Assembly (NCBI RefSeq): GCF_001999305.1
Contig: NZ_MLHQ01000011.1
Coordinates: 1 to 64,000 of the forward strand
Reading direction: 5' to 3'
DNA from: Rodentibacter myodis
GTDB taxonomy: Bacteria; Pseudomonadota; Gammaproteobacteria; Enterobacterales; Pasteurellaceae
Length of the DNA stretch: 64,000 bases
Shown: positions 18,146 to 27,319 of the stretch, one piece after another
Layout: each line of letters begins with the position of its first letter
How positions within the stretch are numbered: position 1 is the stretch's first letter
The notes under the pieces: generated by a model
Seen by the model: only the letters and a program-made list of their open reading frames with translations
Told to the model about the DNA's origin: nothing
Databases searched by the model: none
Position numbers and translations under genes: made by a program

Positions 18146-18154
18146 GGGGCAAAA

Positions 18155-19873
18155 ATGGCATTAATCATTCCAAGATCCCAATATGTGGCAACTTACGGCC
18201 CAACGGTGGGCGATAGCGTGCGTTTGGGCGATACCGATTTATGGGCGACTATTGAACAAGATTTACTCACCAAAGGGGATGAATGTAAATTCGGTGGCGG
18301 CAAAAGTGTGCGTGACGGTATGGCACAATCAGGCACGGCAACCCGTGATAATCCGAATGTGTTGGATTTTGTCATCACCAACGTGATGATTATTGATGCC
18401 AAACTCGGCATCATCAAAGCCGACATCGGCATTCGTGACGGGCGTATTGTGGGAATCGGTCAAGCCGGCAATCCGGATACGATGGATGGCGTGACTCCAA
18501 ATATGATTATCGGGGCAAGTACCGAAGTGCATAACGGCACAAATTTAATTGCCACCGCCGGCGGAATTGACACCCACATTCATTTTATTTGCCCTCAACA
18601 AGCACAACACGCCATTGAAAACGGCACAACTACGCTGATTGGTGGCGGTACAGGCCCGGCAGACGGCACTCACGCTACCACCTGCACGCCCGGTGCGTGG
18701 AATTTACAACGTATGTTCCAAGCGGCAGAAGCCTTGCCTGTCAACGTGGGCTTCTTCGGTAAAGGCAACTGCTCTACTCTTGAACCTTTAAGAGAACAAA
18801 TCCGTGCCGGTGCATTAGGTTTAAAAATTCACGAAGACTGGGGAGCAACGCCTGCCGTTATTGATGCTGCATTAAAAGTGGCGGATGAAATGGATGTGCA
18901 AGTCGCCATTCATACCGACACCCTCAATGAGGGTGGTTTCTTGGAAGACACAATGAAAGCCATTGACGGACGTGTCATCCACACCTTTCACACCGAAGGT
19001 GCTGGCGGTGGACACGCACCGGACATCATTAAAGCGGCAATGTATCCGAATGTTCTCCCTGCTTCGACCAACCCAACCCGTCCGTTCACCGTAAATACCA
19101 TTGACGAACATTTAGATATGCTGATGGTTTGTCACCATTTAGATAAACGCGTACCGGAAGATGTGGCATTTGCCGATAGCCGCATTCGCCCGGAAACCAT
19201 TGCAGCGGAAGATATTCTGCACGACATCGGCGTGTTTTCCATTATGAGTTCCGACTCGCAAGCAATGGGACGCGTGGGCGAAGTGGTTACCCGTACTTGG
19301 CAAACGGCGGACAAAATGAAAGCACAACGAGGTGAATTGGGAAATGAAGGCAACGACAATTTCCGTATTAAACGCTACATTGCCAAATACACCATTAATC
19401 CTGCGATTGCCCACGGTATCGCCGATCACGTTGGCTCGCTCGAAGTAGGCAAAATTGCTGACATTGTTTTGTGGAAACCAATGTTCTTTGGCGTAAAACC
19501 CGAAACCGTGATTAAAAAAGGCTTTATCAGCTACGCGAAAATGGGCGATCCAAATGCCTCCATCCCAACACCACAACCGGTGTTCTACCGCCCAATGTAT
19601 GGCAATCAAGGGGCGGCAACCGCACAAACAGCCGTGGTATTCGTCTCCGAAGCCGGCAAACAAGCCGATATTCAAACCCAATACGGCTTACAAAAAGAAC
19701 TCATTGCTGTCAAAGGCTGCCGTCATATCGGTAAAAAAGATCTCGTACACAACAACGCCACACCGGAAATCACAGTCGATCCGGAACGCTATGAAGTGCG
19801 TGTAAACGGTGAACTTATCACCTGCGAACCGGCAGAAAAAGTCCCACTGGCACAGCGGTATTTTATGTTCTAA
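18155..19873 (+). CDS. ureC: Urease subunit alpha (catalytic)
   Basis: The 572-residue subunit holds the two-nickel centre. All ligands are present by comparison with the Klebsiella enzyme: His141 and His143 (DTHIHF), the lysine that is carbamylated, Lys224 (GLKIHED), His253 (AIHTDT), His279 ([15 protein letters not shown]) and an Asp near 367. The mobile-flap pair Cys326-His327 (MVCHHLD) is intact. Nothing suggests loss of activity. The start has GGGGGC upstream. Confidence 0.99.
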   Translation: MALIIPRSQYVATYGPTVGDSVRLGDTDLWATIEQDLLTKGDECKFGGGKSVRDGMAQSGTATRDNPNVLDFVITNVMIIDAKLGIIKADIGIRDGRIVGIGQAGNPDTMDGVTPNMIIGASTEVHNGTNLIATAGGIDTHIHFICPQQAQHAIENGTTTLIGGGTGPADGTHATTCTPGAWNLQRMFQAAEALPVNVGFFGKGNCSTLEPLREQIRAGALGLKIHEDWGATPAVIDAALKVADEMDVQVAIHTDTLNEGGFLEDTMKAIDGRVIHTFHTEGAGGGHAPDIIKAAMYPNVLPASTNPTRPFTVNTIDEHLDMLMVCHHLDKRVPEDVAFADSRIRPETIAAEDILHDIGVFSIMSSDSQAMGRVGEVVTRTWQTADKMKAQRGELGNEGNDNFRIKRYIAKYTINPAIAHGIADHVGSLEVGKIADIVLWKPMFFGVKPETVIKKGFISYAKMGDPNASIPTPQPVFYRPMYGNQGAATAQTAVVFVSEAGKQADIQTQYGLQKELIAVKGCRHIGKKDLVHNNATPEITVDPERYEVRVNGELITCEPAEKVPLAQRYFMF

Positions 19874-19928
19874 TTTGTTGGTATGAATTCGTTCTTAAAG
19901 AACAATTCTCTTTTGCCGCTAAATTATT

Positions 19929-19962
19929 TGATCCCAAAGATAACGCAATGTCTTTGGGATCA
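19929..19962 (+). promoter_or_regulatory. Perfect 12-bp hairpin between ureC and ureE
   Basis: TGATCCCAAAGA (19929-19940) pairs exactly with TCTTTGGGATCA (19951-19962) across a 10-base loop, 14 bases before the ureE ATG. No U run follows, so it is not a classical terminator. It may lower read-through, protect the ureABC transcript end, or control ureE translation; this is inference. Confidence 0.65.
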
Positions 19963-19976
19963 TTACGGAAGACAAT

Positions 19977-20540
19977 ATGAAAATCCTTAACCCAATCCTT
20001 CCCATTATGGACACCATCTTGGGCAATTTAACCGATCTTCAAAATGAAGGAAAAATCACTACACAAACCATTGAACGTGTGGCGTTGCAGTGGTATGAAA
20101 GTAAACGCAATATTCTACGTAAAACCACCGATAAAGGGCGTGAGGTGGCGTTCCGTTTGCTCAAAGAAGGGCAACGATTAAAACACGATGATGTGGTCTT
20201 TATTAGTGATGTTCTGGTGATTGCCATTGAAATTTTGCCAAGCGAAGTCATTGTACTCTCGCCCAAAACCTTGCCGGAAATGGCGCGGGCTTGTTATGAA
20301 ATCGGCAATAAACATTCGCCCCTCTTTTTAGACGGTGATGAAGTTACACTGCCTTACGACAAGCCGATGTTTGAATGGTTGCAAGCGGCAGGATTTAATC
20401 CGCAAAAAGCAGAACGCCGTTTAAGCCAAGCATTGCGGGCAAACTCCGCCCAAGGTCACGGACATTCCCATAGCCACGATCATACACATTCGCACGGTGG
20501 CTACCATCACCACGGAGACGGAAATTGGCATCAACATTAA
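19977..20540 (+). CDS. ureE: Urease accessory protein UreE (nickel metallochaperone)
   Basis: UreE carries nickel to the urease activation complex. The 187-residue protein ends in a His-rich tail (about residues 158-187, with HGHSHSHDHTHSHGG and HHH) that binds several metal ions, as in the Klebsiella protein. The N-terminal peptide-binding domain and the ferredoxin-like domain look complete. The 3' end overlaps ureF by 16 bases. Start codon ATG 19977 follows GGAAGACAAT. Confidence 0.96.
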   Translation: MKILNPILPIMDTILGNLTDLQNEGKITTQTIERVALQWYESKRNILRKTTDKGREVAFRLLKEGQRLKHDDVVFISDVLVIAIEILPSEVIVLSPKTLPEMARACYEIGNKHSPLFLDGDEVTLPYDKPMFEWLQAAGFNPQKAERRLSQALRANSAQGHGHSHSHDHTHSHGGYHHHGDGNWHQH

Positions 20541-21232
20541 ATCGCAGTCTGGCGGATCTCGGTGCGTTATTGCATTTGGTTGATCCCACTCTGCCAATCG
20601 GTGGCTTTAATCATTCCAACGGTTTGGAAACCTTCGTTCAGCAGCGAATTGTAGAAAGCAAAGCCACGCTTGAAGAATACGTGCAAACCCAGTTATTACA
20701 AAACTGGATTTATAATGACGGTGCCTATCTTTCCCTTGCCTTTGAGGCAATGGAAAATCAAGATTTTGACCGTTTATGTGAATTAGATTGGTTGCTTTCT
20801 GCCACCAAAGTTGCCCGAGAAAGTCGAGAAGGCAGTTTTAAATTAGGCGTGCGATTGCTCAAAATTTTCATTCGTTATGAAAATCATCCTTTGCTTGCAG
20901 CCTACCAACAAGCCATTACGGAAAAACAGGTGCAAGGCTACTTCCCTATCGTCTTCGCAATGATTGCACAAGCAATGGGCTTAACCAAACCCGATACCCT
21001 CTACGCTTTTTACTACAATGCGGCAGTTGGTGCGATTACCAATGGCGTAAAACTAATCCCTTTAAGCCAAATGGACGGACAGGATATTTTGTTTGATCTA
21101 CGTCAGGCATTACAACAGGCGGTAGAATTAAGTTTAAATCCCGATCCTGATTGGCTGGGGGCTGCAACCCTTGCCTGCGATATTCGCGCAATGCAACACG
21201 AACAGCTTTATACAAGGCTTTATATGTCCTAA
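20525..21232 (+). CDS. ureF: Urease accessory protein UreF
   Basis: UreF is part of the UreDFG complex that activates apo-urease and is thought to check GTP use by UreG. The 235-residue all-helical protein has the family start LLHLVDPTLPIGGFNHSNGLE (about residues 15-35). No ATG precedes this conserved region; the TTG at 20525 with GGAG at 20514-20517 is the best start, inside the end of ureE. An uptake sequence overlaps its stop region. Confidence 0.96.
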   Translation: MASTLNRSLADLGALLHLVDPTLPIGGFNHSNGLETFVQQRIVESKATLEEYVQTQLLQNWIYNDGAYLSLAFEAMENQDFDRLCELDWLLSATKVARESREGSFKLGVRLLKIFIRYENHPLLAAYQQAITEKQVQGYFPIVFAMIAQAMGLTKPDTLYAFYYNAAVGAITNGVKLIPLSQMDGQDILFDLRQALQQAVELSLNPDPDWLGAATLACDIRAMQHEQLYTRLYMS

Positions 21233-21272
21233 GTGCGGTCATTTTTAAAAACATTTTTATAAAGGAAAAATA

Positions 21273-21908
21273 ATGCGTAACTACATTAAAATTGGCGTAG
21301 CCGGCCCTGTGGGGGCAGGCAAAACCGCATTAATCGAAAAATTAACCCGTGAAATTGCAAATAGATATAGTGTCGCGGTGATCACCAATGACATTTACAC
21401 GCAAGAAGATGCGGAATTTTTAACGAAAAACAGTTTACTTCCACCGGAGCGAATTATGGGGGTGGAAACCGGCGGTTGCCCGCATACGGCAATTCGTGAA
21501 GATGCCTCAATGAATTTGGAAGCCGTGGATGAAATGGTGGCACGTTTTCCTGATGTGGAAATTGTGTTTATTGAATCGGGCGGTGACAATTTATCGGCAA
21601 CCTTCAGCCCTGATTTAGCCGATGTTACCATTTTCGTTATTGATGTGGCACAGGGTGAAAAAATTCCACGTAAAGGCGGCCCGGGCATTACCCGTTCCGA
21701 TTTGCTTGTGATTAATAAAACCGATCTTGCCCCCTTTGTCGGGGCGGATTTAAGCGTAATGGAACGGGATGCACGCCGTATGCGTAATGGTCAACCATTT
21801 ATTTTCACCAATTTAATGAAAAAAGAAAATTTAGAGGGTGTGATTGGTTGGATTGAAAAATATGCCCTATTGAAAAATGTGGAAGAACCAAAGGCTTTAG
21901 TAAGATAA
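21273..21908 (+). CDS. ureG: Urease accessory protein UreG (GTPase)
   Basis: UreG is the SIMIBI-class GTPase that delivers nickel. In the 211-residue protein the P-loop GPVGAGKT is at 11-18, the nickel-binding Cys-Pro-His is in [13 protein letters not shown] near 67-79, [11 protein letters not shown] near 100 is the switch region, and NKTD near 149 gives guanine specificity. ATG 21273 has AAAGGAAAAATA upstream. Confidence 0.98.
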   Translation: MRNYIKIGVAGPVGAGKTALIEKLTREIANRYSVAVITNDIYTQEDAEFLTKNSLLPPERIMGVETGGCPHTAIREDASMNLEAVDEMVARFPDVEIVFIESGGDNLSATFSPDLADVTIFVIDVAQGEKIPRKGGPGITRSDLLVINKTDLAPFVGADLSVMERDARRMRNGQPFIFTNLMKKENLEGVIGWIEKYALLKNVEEPKALVR

Positions 21909-21998
21909 AGAACGACTTCCCCACAAAAAGAAAGCAGGAAATTTGACATTAAAATAGGTTGTCAAAGGATATTTTTACAAAGCCTATAAAATCTATTT

Positions 21999-22071
21999 GT
22001 AGGGACGCGATGCTCGCGTCCATATCAAAATCAATGGGGTAATACGAAGGACGCCAGCGTGGCGTCCCTAC
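21999..22071. repeat. 73-bp element with inverted ends between ureG and ureH
   Basis: The element starts GTAGGGACGC and ends GCGTCCCTAC (10-bp perfect inverted termini). Each end also folds on itself: GGACGC-gatgctc-GCGTCC (22003-22021) and GGACGCC-agcgt-GGCGTCC (22049-22067). This looks like a small non-coding miniature element or extragenic palindrome. No transposase is nearby. The rest of 21909-22194 has no gene. Confidence 0.75.
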
Positions 22072-22194
22072 GATCACGTTATTTGATTTTTGTCCGGTTA
22101 TACAAAATACAGCAAAATTTCTTTTCTCTTAATATCGTCATCAAATTTCCCTGTTCTTCTTTCTAAATCGTGGTGTTTTTTACGGATTAAAACG

Positions 22195-23016
22195 ATGAAC
22201 AGCAAACTCAAACTTTCCACCAAACTTTCTTCCAATGGCACAACCCAACTTGCCGAATATTTTGCAACGCCACCATTCAAAGTGATGACGTTGCCGAATT
22301 ATTCCGGTAGTTGGTTGAAGGGATTAAACGCAATGCAAATGTCTTCCTCACCGGGCGTATTGGCAGGGGATCGGTTGGATATTCAAATTTCTTTGGCAAA
22401 ATCTACCGCACTTTCACTGAATACGCAGGCGTTTACCCGCGTGCAGGCAATGAATGAAGGCGACAGTGCCGAGCAAATCACCCATATTCAACTTGCGGCA
22501 CAAAGTCGTTTGTTCTATTTGCCACATCCTTTGGTGTTGCATAAAGATTCGGCGTTCAAGCAAAAAACCTTAATTGAAATGCAAGAAAACAGTGAGCTGA
22601 TTTACGGTGAAATTGTGGCAATTGGGCGGGTGTTGAATGAGGAACGTTTTGCCTTTCGCCATTTTTCCTCACACCTAAAAATTGATGTGTTGCAAAATGG
22701 AAAGGGGAAACGCCCCCTTGTATCCGATTGCATTCAATGGCTGCCTTCGCAAATGAATCTGACGGCGTTAAGCCAAATGGAAAATTATTCTCACCAAGGT
22801 TCGCTTACGTATTTGAATCTAAGCAAAAGTGCGGTGGAATTAAAAGGTATTTTGCAAACCATTCACGCACAGATTGCGGAAGAAAAAAGTATGTTGGTTG
22901 GCGCATCGCTTTTAAACGAATCGGGCATTATGGTGCGTGTGTTAGGACACCGTGCCGAACAAATCCAAGATCTTTTTCAAGATCTCGCAAAACATTTCCA
23001 ATCAGCGGATGAATAA
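22195..23016 (+). CDS. ureH: Urease accessory protein UreH (UreD family)
   Basis: UreH/UreD is the scaffold that binds apo-urease and UreF-UreG. I choose ATG 22195 (MNSKLKLSTKLSS), giving 273 residues like the Haemophilus protein; an upstream TTG at 22090 would add 35 unconserved residues. The family region SSPGVLAGDRLDIQISL is near 50-66 and FYLPHPLVLHKDSAF near 107-121. It is separated from ureG by a 286-base spacer containing the 73-bp element, so it may be less tightly co-expressed than ureEFG. Confidence 0.93.
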   Translation: MNSKLKLSTKLSSNGTTQLAEYFATPPFKVMTLPNYSGSWLKGLNAMQMSSSPGVLAGDRLDIQISLAKSTALSLNTQAFTRVQAMNEGDSAEQITHIQLAAQSRLFYLPHPLVLHKDSAFKQKTLIEMQENSELIYGEIVAIGRVLNEERFAFRHFSSHLKIDVLQNGKGKRPLVSDCIQWLPSQMNLTALSQMENYSHQGSLTYLNLSKSAVELKGILQTIHAQIAEEKSMLVGASLLNESGIMVRVLGHRAEQIQDLFQDLAKHFQSADE

Positions 23017-23020
23017 AATC

Positions 23021-23047
23021 AAAAGGGGCAGATAACACTGCCCTTTT
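23021..23047. terminator. Bidirectional terminator between ureH and cdd
   Basis: AAAAGGGGCAG-ataaca-CTGCCCTTTT makes a stem with one bulged base and A/T-rich flanks on both sides, fitting the convergent ureH (+) and cdd (-) genes. Confidence 0.8.
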
Positions 23048-23049
23048 CC

Positions 23050-23928
23050 TTATACTTCTATGTATTCCAACGGTGGCAATTTCATTGCCGATAAAAGCTG
23101 TTCCGCCATAGCTTTATGGCTCAAGGTTGTTGGGCGTTCAGCCATCACTACACGCAAAATATTTTCTGTTTTTTGGTTATTCAAATAAGCGAAATTTAAC
23201 GCGGTTTGCAATGCCGGTAAACTCGGATTGAAAGCGGCATTTTCGGCATATCGTCCGCTAATGATTTTCCCATTGTTAAATAAAATCGCCACACCCTGTG
23301 GGCTTTTGGAATAAGGGCAATGGGATTGATTCGCCGCTAAAATGGCTTGATAAGTTAGTTCATCCGAATTTTTCATTTCTAAATGATGATCTTCTTTCGC
23401 CAATAAAGGGATCGTAATGCCTAAATCATTCGGGCCGAAAGCATCGGGCAAATAGTGATGCAAAGCATTATTCAAGCGGTGCGGAAGGTGAATTTTTAAC
23501 TGTGCCGCACCGTGCAATTCATTCATAAATTGGCGGCAATGTCCGCAAGGTGTATAGTTCACCACCACATCCGATATGCGTTTTTCACCACGTAACCACG
23601 CGTGACTAATCGCACTTTGCTCGGCGTGAATGGTTTGGTGAATGGCTGTTTCGGCAAATTCTTGGTTTGCCCCAAAATAAAAATCCCCCATCTCCCCTAT
23701 GGCAATCGCCCCCACGTTAAAATGAGAGATCGCCGTATGGCTATAACAGGCGGCAACCGGCAATAAATGTAACGCCAATTTTATGGGCGTTAATTCAAAA
23801 TCCCGACAAAGCTCCATTACTTGTCGATGATTCAAAAAACCGGCATATTGTCCGCTTTCAAGTTCTTCCGTAATAGCCTGATTTAATGGGATATCCTGTG
23901 GCAATGCGTGTTTAATCAATTCTTGCAT
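23050..23928 (-). CDS. cdd: Cytidine deaminase
   Basis: Cdd turns cytidine and deoxycytidine into uridine and deoxyuridine for pyrimidine salvage. The 292-residue, two-domain E. coli type is present. Zinc site and catalytic Glu are HAE at 101-103 and CGHC at 128-131, matching the 102/104/129/132 residues of the E. coli enzyme. A strong ribosome site AAGGAGAGG lies just before the ATG. Confidence 0.96.
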   Translation of the reverse strand: MQELIKHALPQDIPLNQAITEELESGQYAGFLNHRQVMELCRDFELTPIKLALHLLPVAACYSHTAISHFNVGAIAIGEMGDFYFGANQEFAETAIHQTIHAEQSAISHAWLRGEKRISDVVVNYTPCGHCRQFMNELHGAAQLKIHLPHRLNNALHHYLPDAFGPNDLGITIPLLAKEDHHLEMKNSDELTYQAILAANQSHCPYSKSPQGVAILFNNGKIISGRYAENAAFNPSLPALQTALNFAYLNNQKTENILRVVMAERPTTLSHKAMAEQLLSAMKLPPLEYIEV

Positions 23929-24097
23929 ATCCTCTCCTTAAAAAACGATGGAAAATTTAACCGCACTTATTGTAGCTCAAAATATCGCTAAAAATGATGA
24001 TTTCTTCCCCGAGGTAAAAATGAATAAAGATTGTTAATTAATTGTTAAAATCTTACTTGACGGCTATTTTGATATTTATTGCCTATCAATATTATCC

Positions 24098-24136
24098 GAT
24101 AAAGTTGCTTTATCCCCCATTTTTATTGTGTATAAT
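24098..24136 (+). promoter_or_regulatory. dps promoter region with a palindrome
   Basis: A perfect TATAAT lies at 24131-24136, 65 bases before dps. Upstream, GATAAAG-ttg-CTTTATC (24098-24114) is a perfect palindrome. A -35 is poor (TTGCTT at 24105-24110 is 20 bases away), which would suit an activated promoter. OxyR control is known for dps in related bacteria, but I could not fit the spaced OxyR pattern here. Confidence 0.5.
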
Positions 24137-24200
24137 ACGCCACATCTAGCATAACAAGGTTAGAGAGAAAATTGATTCACAATATAAAGAGGAAAATATT

Positions 24201-24683
24201 ATGTCAAAAACAGCTATTGGACTAGATAAAGCACAATCTGCAGAATTAGCAGGCAAATTAAACGACTTACTCGCTACCTATCAAGTTTTCTACACCAACG
24301 TGCGTGGTTATCACTGGAACATTAAAGGTGTAAACTTCTTTGAATTGCACGCAAAATTTGAAGAAATCTATAACGATTTGATCACTAAAGTCGATGAAGT
24401 GGCAGAACGTATCCTCACTTTAGGTTACACGCCGAACAACGGTTACAGCCAATATTTAAAAGTTTCCCGTGTTCAAGAAGATATTGCCGTAAGCAATGCG
24501 CAAGATTGTTTATCCGGTATCTTATCAGGCTTAAAAACGTTACTTGAACAACAACGTGAAATTCTTGAGCTTGCCGGAGAAGCAGGCGATGAAGGTACAA
24601 GCTCACAAATGAGCGATTACATCAAAGAGCAAGAAAAATTGGTATGGATGTTCCAAGCCGCTTGCCAAACCTGCCACGCTTAA
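24201..24683 (+). CDS. dps: Dps family DNA-binding/ferritin-like protein
   Basis: Dps dodecamers store iron by oxidising it with peroxide and shield DNA. The 160-residue four-helix protein has the inter-subunit ferroxidase ligands in the right spacing: His38, His50, Glu54, Asp65 and Glu69, the same H-12-H-4-D/E-11-D-4-E spacing as E. coli Dps. The N-terminus is short, so DNA binding by a long basic tail is not evident. GAGGA precedes the start, and a strong terminator follows at 24701. Confidence 0.94.
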   Translation: MSKTAIGLDKAQSAELAGKLNDLLATYQVFYTNVRGYHWNIKGVNFFELHAKFEEIYNDLITKVDEVAERILTLGYTPNNGYSQYLKVSRVQEDIAVSNAQDCLSGILSGLKTLLEQQREILELAGEAGDEGTSSQMSDYIKEQEKLVWMFQAACQTCHA

Positions 24684-24700
24684 TTTGAAATAAATAAAAC

Positions 24701-24727
24701 AAAACCTGCCAATTGGCAGGTTTTTTT
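24701..24727. terminator. Terminator between dps and grxB
   Basis: AAAACCTGCCAATTGGCAGG followed by TTTTTTT is a palindrome that can end transcription from both sides; grxB converges on dps. Confidence 0.92.
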
Positions 24728-24729
24728 GT

Positions 24730-25377
24730 TTAGATCGCTTTATCAAAATATAGTGCCACGCCACTTTGTGCCGACATTTTTTCCAAATAAGCCATCACTT
24801 TCGGCGGAAATTGAACATCTCGCACGCAGGTTAAATTGCGTAGCATTGGGAAGATCAAAATATCTTCCAATGAAAGTGTGCCGTTTAAAGCATTATCGGA
24901 TTGAATGAGTAATGCTAAACCTTCAAGATCCGGTTGCAAGCGAGCCACATATTGCGCTGTTTCCGCTAAATTTTGTTGGAAATCCCCCACAAATTCCGTT
25001 TTCTTTTTCGTGAAATAATCTACCGCACTTTGGGTTTCAAATTCAGGTAGCCCCAATTTTACAAAGCGTGGGGTTAACAAATGATTGTAATAACTCCCCA
25101 CCTTTTTCATCCATGCTTCAATTTCAGGACGAACCTGATCGGAAAGGATTTTTTCACCAAAATGTTGATCTACATAATGCACAATATCCAAACTTTCCGG
25201 CATTGCCGTGCCATCCTCTTTAATCAAAATAGGCACTACTTTTTTCCCCACTAAACCAATCGGTGTGGCTTCGTCATCGTTCGCTAAAACAGACAATTCA
25301 AAAGGCAGATTTTTTAACCCAAAAATCATTCTGGCACGCACACAAAATGGGCAATGATCGTAAATGTATAATTTCAT
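24730..25377 (-). CDS. grxB: Glutaredoxin 2
   Basis: GrxB is a glutathione-dependent disulfide reductase with a GST-like fold. The 215-residue length, active site CPFC at residues 9-12, the cis-Pro region KVVPIL near 46-51 and MPESLDIVHYVD near 58-69 all fit E. coli Grx2 rather than the small glutaredoxins. It follows recD by one base on the same strand (stop TAA then ATG, with GGAG inside the end of recD), so it is co-transcribed with recBD. Confidence 0.93.
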   Translation of the reverse strand: MKLYIYDHCPFCVRARMIFGLKNLPFELSVLANDDEATPIGLVGKKVVPILIKEDGTAMPESLDIVHYVDQHFGEKILSDQVRPEIEAWMKKVGSYYNHLLTPRFVKLGLPEFETQSAVDYFTKKKTEFVGDFQQNLAETAQYVARLQPDLEGLALLIQSDNALNGTLSLEDILIFPMLRNLTCVRDVQFPPKVMAYLEKMSAQSGVALYFDKAI

Positions 25378-25378
25378 A

Positions 25379-27319
25379 TTAATCTCCTGTTTGTAGTAAA
25401 TTTTCTAATAATTTTCCTAATCCGCTTTGTCGTTTTACCGTTTGGCGTACCGCCATTTTCCAAATTTTTTCATTGGCAAAGAGGGTTAATTCTTTTTTGG
25501 CACGGGTTACGCCGGTAAACACCAATTCGCGGGAAAGTACCGGATTTGACTCTGTGGGTAACACCATTAAGGTGTGATCAAATTCCGATCCCTGCGATTT
25601 ATGAATAGTCATAATAAAAGCCGGTTCGTGAGCCGGAATACGCGCCGTCAGCACTTCCCGATTGCCAAACCACACTTTACCATTTGCCAAGCATAAGCCA
25701 ATATCACCATTATACAAGCGGACATTATGGTCGTTTTCGGTAATCATTATTGGCTTGCCAATATACCAATCCTGCTCGTGGCGAAACCAAAGTAAATTTT
25801 CCCGGCGTAACGCCAGTGCAATTTCCCGATTTAAATTTTCCACACCTAACGGGCTGTTACGAAGTCCGGTCAAAAATCCTGTTGCATTAAAAATTGCCTG
25901 AATACTTTCCGCATAGGTTTTGCCTTGCCCGTTCAAGGCATTGAAATCAATATGCCGTTTCCGCAATGCTTGCAATTCCGTTAAATAAACACGGTAATTT
26001 TCCACCGCACTTTTCACCACCTGTTGCACAAATTCATCTTCGCCTTGTGTCGAATCAAAAGCATTAAAATGCAATGCTTGCGGATATTCGGCAAATAGTC
26101 TAAGACTCTCTTCCCCTCTCCCCCACTGAATTTGTTCCGCCAATTTGCCAATGCCGGAATCTTTATCAAAACGGCGGCTAAACGTGAGATGGCATAAACA
26201 ATCACGCATTGGATTAAAGGAAGGTGAACTCGGTACATCATAGCCTGTGGTTCGGCGTAAATAATCGGCTTGTTCATCACTATAAGGCAGCGTTGCCCAT
26301 TGTGCCAATTCGCCCAGCACCGCACCGGCTTCTACAGAGGCAAGTTGTGCCTGATCGCCCAATAAAATCAAGCGGGTTTCCGGTTTTAGGGCATTCATTA
26401 ATTTCGCCATCAGCGGTAAATCGATCATTGAGGTTTCGTCCACCACAAGCACATCCAACTGCAACGGATTTCGGGCATTATGACGTGTACGATCATTAAA
26501 AGCATTCACCCCAAGCAGGCTATGCAAGGTTTCGGCTTTTTGTGGAATGGATTGAATTAAGTCCGCCGCCAACCCCATAGACTGTTGCAATGATTTTAAG
26601 GCATATTGAATTGACTCCTCCAAACGTGAAGCGGCTTTTCCTGTCGGCGCAACTAATTTGATGTGTAATTTGTGTTCGTACAATTCTTGCAATACCAATA
26701 ATAAGCGTGTCACCGTGGTGGTTTTGCCTGTCCCCGGTCCACCGGTAATCACGGTAAAAGGACTTTTGATTGCCGTGGCAACGGCGACTTTCTGCCAATC
26801 AATTTCCTTTGTGTTTTGTGGGAAATATGCCGTTAATTTTTGCCGAATAACCTCATCGGAAAACGCCAAAGTGCGGTTATTTTTCAAGGTGTTTTTAATG
26901 TAGTGTGCGACACGATATTCATCCTGCCAAATGCGATAAAAATACAAGGCATTAAATTGAAAAACCAAAGGGGCAGTTTGTGCAATGGGATCTTGCGTAA
27001 AAGCGATATGTCCACATAACGCCTTTTGCCATTGCGGTGGTGGTAGAAAACCTATTTTTTGCTGAATTTCTGCCGAATAATCCTTTTCGGTGGAACGATA
27101 GCCCAAGCCGAAAGGATGTTTGACGGCGCAATCATCAAGATCAACACAGGTATTTCCCTGTCCATATTGCCAACTGCAAAGGGCAGCAAGGAAAACGGCG
27201 AGATTTTTCACGCTTTCGGGCAAATCCGCCGGCTGTTTATCCGCAATTAATTTTGCAAAATAATAATCTCCGTGGCTGATAATGCCCTGTTCGTTCAATG
27301 CTTGTAGCAGGTTTAACAT
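25379..27319 (-). CDS. recD: RecBCD enzyme subunit RecD (5'-3' helicase)
   Basis: RecD is the fast helicase of the RecBCD double-strand-break machine and helps to set Chi behaviour. The 646-residue protein has the Walker A motif GGPGTGKT at 193-200, Walker B VDETSM near 293-298, and a C-terminal helicase motif ending IHKSQGSEF and VTRAKKEL. It overlaps the end of recB by one base (TAATG), showing coupled translation. recC is not in the window. Confidence 0.97.
   Translation of the reverse strand: MLNLLQALNEQGIISHGDYYFAKLIADKQPADLPESVKNLAVFLAALCSWQYGQGNTCVDLDDCAVKHPFGLGYRSTEKDYSAEIQQKIGFLPPPQWQKALCGHIAFTQDPIAQTAPLVFQFNALYFYRIWQDEYRVAHYIKNTLKNNRTLAFSDEVIRQKLTAYFPQNTKEIDWQKVAVATAIKSPFTVITGGPGTGKTTTVTRLLLVLQELYEHKLHIKLVAPTGKAASRLEESIQYALKSLQQSMGLAADLIQSIPQKAETLHSLLGVNAFNDRTRHNARNPLQLDVLVVDETSMIDLPLMAKLMNALKPETRLILLGDQAQLASVEAGAVLGELAQWATLPYSDEQADYLRRTTGYDVPSSPSFNPMRDCLCHLTFSRRFDKDSGIGKLAEQIQWGRGEESLRLFAEYPQALHFNAFDSTQGEDEFVQQVVKSAVENYRVYLTELQALRKRHIDFNALNGQGKTYAESIQAIFNATGFLTGLRNSPLGVENLNREIALALRRENLLWFRHEQDWYIGKPIMITENDHNVRLYNGDIGLCLANGKVWFGNREVLTARIPAHEPAFIMTIHKSQGSEFDHTLMVLPTESNPVLSRELVFTGVTRAKKELTLFANEKIWKMAVRQTVKRQSGLGKLLENLLQTGD

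Noticed and set aside
18329-19681. Long open frames antisense to ureC.
   Set aside because: They mirror the codon bias of ureC, have no ribosome sites and unlikely amino acid composition.
24061-24136. An OxyR box before dps.
   Set aside because: ATTG/CTAT words are present but do not fit the ATAG-N7-CTAT spacing; only the palindrome at 24098-24114 is reported.
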